The notes below the pieces were generated by a model that was given only the letters and a program-made list of their open reading frames with translations, did not search any database and was not told the DNA's origin. The translations under genes and the position numbers were made by a program. This document shows positions 61,141-64,000 of a DNA stretch of 64,000 nt, in pieces. The stretch spans positions 930,001 to 994,000 of the forward strand of contig CALSLL010000002.1 of assembly GCA_943787185.1 (NCBI GenBank), given 5' to 3'. Positions within the stretch are counted from its first letter, which is position 1. Each line of letters begins with the position of its first letter. The stretch is from UBA10349 sp003485905. Its GTDB lineage: Bacteria; Pseudomonadota; Gammaproteobacteria; Arenicellales; Arenicellaceae.

Positions 61141-62277
61141 ATGAATTTAAGAAATTTAGTCTATTTTATTTTGTTTTTCGCAGGCCCGGCCATTGCGCAG
61201 CAGCCGCCGGAATCTATACCGATGATGTCATCTGACGCTATTGCTAGTCACGGCGCGTTCTATGTGGGCGGCGAATACGTTGGCGAGCCGGGTGAAGAAA
61301 CTATGGGTGGCTCTATGTACGTTGAGGTGATGGTGCCTAAAGAGATTAAGCACCCGAATCCCATCGTATTTCTTCACGGCGCGGGGCAAACAGGTTATGA
61401 CTGGTTGTGGACACCTGATGGTCGACCTGGGTGGGCCTATGATTTTCTAGAGCAGGGTTATGTGGTTTACCTGCAGGATTATCCTGCACGTGGACGTTCA
61501 CCGTATGTGCCAGCGGTAAATGGAAAACTAAATATGCGCACTGGACGCACTTTAGAGAAAATATGGACCGCGCCAACCGTTGAAGACTTCCCGCAGGCAG
61601 CGAAATTCACTCAGTGGCCAGGTACTGGAAAAATGGGTGACCCGATAATGGATAACTTTACCCGAACACAGATGCAGTACATGGGAGCAGGGCAGGATAC
61701 GCTGGTTATCGACGCCAATGTACAGCTGTTAGATCTTATCGGCACGCCGGTCATTATGCTTACGCATTCGCAAGGCGGTTGGTTCGGCTGGAATATTGCT
61801 GACGAGAGACCAGATTCGATCGTTGCAATTGTTACTGTGGAGCCAGCAGCGCCCCCTATTCGTGGAGTTAACTTTGCTACGGTGAGCTATCGTGAATCCG
61901 GCGGCGGTATGCAGTGGGGCGTAACTAATACACCTATTACCTATGATCCCCCAATCAGTGAGTCTTCAGAGCTTAATGTTGTTCTAGATGAGGACTTGGG
62001 TGGAGAAGATATTGTAGGGTGCTATCGACAAGAAGAGCCTGCTCGACAGTTGGTCAATCTGACTGAAATTCCGGTCTTGTTTCTTAACGGTGAAGGAAGT
62101 TATCACCGAATCGTTGATCATTGCCTTGCTCATTGGTTAAACCAAGCAGGTGTAGAAACCGAGTATGTTCGGCTTGAAGAAGTCGGTCTACCAGGAAATG
62201 GTCATGAAATGATGCTTGAGTTAAACAGCAAAGGCATTTCTGATTATATCGGTGGCTGGTTAGAAGAGACGCTTTAG
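61141..62277 (+). CDS. Secreted alpha/beta hydrolase (esterase)
   Basis: GGAG at 61131 supports the ATG at 61141 over a TTG at 61129. The signal peptide ends AIAQQ. The hydrolase shows VFLHGAGQTGYDWLW, LQDYPARGRSPYV, the nucleophile motif THSQGGWFGW and a catalytic His in GNGHEMMLELNSKG. The layout matches the large group of bacterial esterases that bring a small substrate into a covered site, with a long insert before the nucleophile elbow. The substrate is unknown. It sits behind NHL copy 3 and is closed by a terminator. Confidence 0.84.
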   Translation: MNLRNLVYFILFFAGPAIAQQPPESIPMMSSDAIASHGAFYVGGEYVGEPGEETMGGSMYVEVMVPKEIKHPNPIVFLHGAGQTGYDWLWTPDGRPGWAYDFLEQGYVVYLQDYPARGRSPYVPAVNGKLNMRTGRTLEKIWTAPTVEDFPQAAKFTQWPGTGKMGDPIMDNFTRTQMQYMGAGQDTLVIDANVQLLDLIGTPVIMLTHSQGGWFGWNIADERPDSIVAIVTVEPAAPPIRGVNFATVSYRESGGGMQWGVTNTPITYDPPISESSELNVVLDEDLGGEDIVGCYRQEEPARQLVNLTEIPVLFLNGEGSYHRIVDHCLAHWLNQAGVETEYVRLEEVGLPGNGHEMMLELNSKGISDYIGGWLEETL

Positions 62278-62298
62278 ATAAAGCAGTTCCTGTACATT

Positions 62299-62327
62299 AA
62301 AAAGGGGCGGTTTACCGCCCCTTTTTA
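62299..62327. terminator. Intrinsic terminator, bidirectional
   Basis: AAAAAGGGGCGG and CCGCCCCTTTTT flank a TTTA loop. The mirrored A and T runs suit termination from both the esterase and the convergent toxin gene. Confidence 0.9.
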
Positions 62328-62344
62328 ATAGCTTGTTTGTTAAT

Positions 62345-62599
62345 TTAGTAGACATTTGATCTATGACCTATTTTAACCACCTGAACTATAAGTTTAGAAT
62401 CTTGAATTTCATAAATTATTCTATAGAGACCAACTCTTACTCTATATCGTTCTTGGGCAGATAGTTTTGTGCAACCATCGCCTCTGGGTTCATTAGATAA
62501 TTCATCAATTCTAATGAGAATACGTTTAACTTCAATTTTTGGTATTTTACGTAAATCTTTAGCGACAGATTTTTTGAAGGTTATTTTATATTTTCCCAT
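62345..62599 (-). CDS. RelE/ParE-family toxin
   Basis: The 84-aa basic protein has the RelE-type pattern: a start with FKKSVAKDLRKIPK, the central RIDELSNEPRGDGCTKL and the core RYRVRVGLYRIIYEI, ending VVKIGHRSNVY. RelE toxins cut mRNA on the ribosome, while ParE poisons gyrase; the basic core with Arg pairs and a C-terminal Tyr fits the RelE side. It overlaps the antitoxin gene by 14 bases and is translated from the same transcript. Confidence 0.9.
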   Translation of the reverse strand: MGKYKITFKKSVAKDLRKIPKIEVKRILIRIDELSNEPRGDGCTKLSAQERYRVRVGLYRIIYEIQDSKLIVQVVKIGHRSNVY

Positions 62600-62819
62600 G
62601 CTTCTTTAAATCTTTTAGCAGGGCTTCATAAGTAATTTCAGATTCCTTCGCTCTTTCATCAAAAGCGGCCAAGTCCTCTTGATCTTCTGCCAATTGTATA
62701 CGCAATGCTTCATCAACAAGTTCTGAAAGTGATAAATCGGAAGATGCTGCTTTAATCCGTAGAGCCTGATGAATTGCAGGATCGAAATAAACGGTCGATC
62801 TTTTAGATAAAGTACTCAT
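62586..62819 (-). CDS. Ribbon-helix-helix antitoxin of the RelE-type module
   Basis: The 77-aa protein starts with KRSTVYFDPAIHQALRIKAASSDLSLSELVDEALR, a ribbon-helix-helix DNA-binding domain, followed by an acidic toxin-binding tail (ITYEALLKDLKKHGKI). It neutralises the toxin and represses its own promoter. It precedes and overlaps the toxin by 14 bases. GGAG stands upstream of the ATG. The operator and promoter lie at 62846-62874. Confidence 0.88.
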   Translation of the reverse strand: MSTLSKRSTVYFDPAIHQALRIKAASSDLSLSELVDEALRIQLAEDQEDLAAFDERAKESEITYEALLKDLKKHGKI

Positions 62820-62845
62820 ATTTGATTCTCCTTCAAAGATGAGAC

Positions 62846-62874
62846 ATTTTAGCGTTATAACGTTATGGCATCAA
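62846..62874 (-). promoter_or_regulatory. Toxin-antitoxin promoter with operator in the spacer
   Basis: On the minus strand a -35 TTGATG (62869-62874) is 17 bases from a -10 TAAAAT (62846-62851). The spacer holds two overlapping palindromes, CGTTATAACG (62853-62862) and ATAACGTTAT (62857-62866), which suits ribbon-helix-helix repressor dimers. Confidence 0.7.
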
Positions 62875-62990
62875 GACGCTATAACCAAGAAAAGTAACTA
62901 ATACCATTCAATGGACTAACAAAACACAAAGGATGTTACCCGTCTATCCGTCTACCCGTTTCACTCATTTGAATAAATTTAAGCACTTCA

Positions 62991-63032
62991 AATGTCCGTT
63001 ATATACTGCGATTTCAACCGGTCGACGCAACA
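62991..63032 (+). repeat. Solitary IS30 terminal repeat
   Basis: This 42-base segment matches the IS30 left end at 21181-21222 at 40 positions (differences at inner positions 13 and 15). No transposase fragment or partner end lies within reach on either side. It is a scar, a solo end, or part of a small non-autonomous element whose other end is too degenerate to see. Confidence 0.85.
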
Positions 63033-63154
63033 CATTTTTATACAAGCAACTTTGTAGTTGGCACGATTGGATAACTAGTATGCTTACCCGCAGTATGTGT
63101 TGATGAACTTGATTCCATTGTTCACCTCATGCCAATTAACTATTAGAAGCGTCT

Positions 63155-63781
63155 ATGATGAAAACCAAACATACTTTGTATAGATATTTTGCTCTGACAA
63201 TTACGTTAATAATGCTGATGGGGTGTGGTGAAAGTCCCCCTGCATTAACCTCATTGCCCCAAGATTCGGTGATCCTTGCATTTGGCGATAGCTTGACCCA
63301 AGGCGTAGGTGCCCAGCCTCAGCATAGTTATCCGACTGAACTGGCACGGTTGACCGGACGAAATATTATAAATGCAGGAATTTCCGGTGAAACCACATCT
63401 GAAGGCTTGCAACGATTAGAGAGAGTATTGTTCCAGGAGCGACCTGACTTGATGGTGTTGCTAGAGGGCGGTAATGACATTTTACGCAACCAACGTTCTA
63501 GCCGTACTAAAGAGAACCTTGCGCAAATGATAGATGTTGCCAAGCAACAGAATGTACAAATAGTGATGTTGGGCGTGCCATCGAAGAATTTATTCAGTGG
63601 TTCGGCCAGCTTTTATACGGAGCTAGCTGAGGAATATAATTTGGTGTTCGATGGAAGCCTGATTCGAGAACTTTTGTTAAGCCCATCATATAAATCGGAT
63701 TCAGTGCATTTAAACGCGGCCGGATACCGGGCCCTAGCCGAGGGAGTCTACAAGCTGCTAGAGGATAATGGTGCTTTGTAG
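63155..63781 (+). CDS. GDSL-type arylesterase/thioesterase lipoprotein (TesA-like)
   Basis: A lipobox (LIMLMGCGESP) suggests a lipid anchor with a periplasmic catalytic domain. The SGNH hydrolase blocks are complete: block I FGDSLTQG (nucleophile Ser), block II NAGISGETT (oxyanion Gly), block III VLLEGGNDILR and block V with Asp-x-x-His in SDSVHLNAAGYRAL. It would cleave short acyl esters or thioesters. Length (208 aa) is typical. It converges on the YugP-type gene at the window end. Confidence 0.9.
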   Translation: MMKTKHTLYRYFALTITLIMLMGCGESPPALTSLPQDSVILAFGDSLTQGVGAQPQHSYPTELARLTGRNIINAGISGETTSEGLQRLERVLFQERPDLMVLLEGGNDILRNQRSSRTKENLAQMIDVAKQQNVQIVMLGVPSKNLFSGSASFYTELAEEYNLVFDGSLIRELLLSPSYKSDSVHLNAAGYRALAEGVYKLLEDNGAL

Positions 63782-63862
63782 GGGCTCATGTAGGCAAGGC
63801 TAGCCGAGGTATATGATCTTAGGCTGTGGCGATACAACACGTTATTGAGCCATCATATAGGT

Positions 63863-64000
63863 TTAGCGCCTCAATATAAGGAACCAACGACCGATGTGTA
63901 CCACATTCACCAAAGCACTCGCCAGATAAGTAAGTGCTGCGGCTTTTAGTACCTGTTTTGCTGCCTGTAATTGAGCTGCATTCAGGTATTCCCCATCTTC
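63863..64000 (-). CDS. YugP-type zinc metallopeptidase, C-terminal fragment cut by window end
   Basis: On the minus strand the frame is open from the window edge to a TAA at 63863-63865 and encodes 45 residues. They read AAQLQAAKQVLKAAALTYLA, then a hydrophobic stretch SALVNVVHIGRWFLILRR. This matches the C-terminal helix pair of the YugP/neutral zinc metallopeptidase family of membrane-associated proteins, where the AAQ...VLKAAALTYVAAAL motif is typical. The HExxH active site is beyond the window. Confidence 0.72.
   Translation of the reverse strand, partial: EDGEYLNAAQLQAAKQVLKAAALTYLASALVNVVHIGRWFLILRR

Larger units (their letters stand above)
62820..63154. other. Intergenic region upstream of the toxin-antitoxin module
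   Basis: Besides the promoter (62846) and the solitary IS30 end (62991), the 335 bases contain a short tandem-like run TCTATCCGTCTACCCG near 62942. No coding frame is supported. Confidence 0.55.

Noticed and set aside
1..64000. CRISPR arrays
   Set aside because: No regularly spaced repeats of 23-40 bases were found by eye anywhere in the window.

Overview
The window reads as a chromosomal segment of a Gram-negative bacterium, most likely a marine or aquatic gammaproteobacterium. That is inferred from gene content and codon style, not from a marker gene. About sixty genes are supported, and an unusually large share encode exported proteins with Sec or Tat signals: hydrolases, beta-propellers, c-type cytochromes, sulfatases, metallo-beta-lactamase-fold enzymes, fumarylacetoacetase-like enzymes and many DUF6152-type proteins. 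This suggests a periplasmic lifestyle built on breaking down organic esters, sulfates and small aromatics or ketones. The exact substrates cannot be read from the sequence.

Layout. 1-12 kb: amidohydrolase end, DUF6152 protein, diheme cytochrome, lectin-like/esterase fusion, two orphan TRAP-type binding proteins in two small operons, fumarylacetoacetase-like enzyme, two metallo-hydrolases and a periplasmic methyltransferase. 12-16.6 kb: a lytic transglycosylase, then an arsenosugar cluster (arsM, arsS and two TIGR0428x-type sugar-transfer genes). 16.6-21 kb: minus-strand run of small secreted proteins. 21.2-24.3 kb: an intact IS30-family element beside a GC-rich segment with two DUF6152-related genes, a tmRNA/tRNA 3'-end fragment and a direct repeat, which looks like an acquired islet. 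24.4-44.5 kb: secreted propeller, cupin, SDR, VIT-type transporter, two sulfatases and a YeiH-type transporter.

42-52.6 kb is the selenium region. A gene read through an in-frame TGA encodes a deiodinase-like selenoprotein (Cys-x-x-Sec) with a SECIS-like hairpin just after the TGA. Downstream come selA, selB, the selenocysteine tRNA (selC), a PhnD/PhnC/PhnE-like ABC transporter that is probably for a selenium oxyanion (its binding-protein gene carries a one-base frameshift), and selD. Machinery, supply and client therefore lie within about 10.5 kb.

52.7-64 kb: TlpA-like lipoprotein, a second lectin-like/esterase fusion, a cytochrome-propeller fusion, dehydrogenases, a third NHL propeller, an esterase, a RelE/RHH toxin-antitoxin pair, a solitary IS30 end 40 kb from the intact element, a GDSL esterase and the C-terminus of a YugP-type metallopeptidase.

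Recurring families are the strongest signature. There are at least seven DUF6152-related genes plus one decayed copy, three NHL propellers, three proteins with the same six-cysteine trefoil-like module, two EF-hand-bearing metallo-hydrolases, two Tat-exported DctP proteins and two fumarylacetoacetase-like enzymes.
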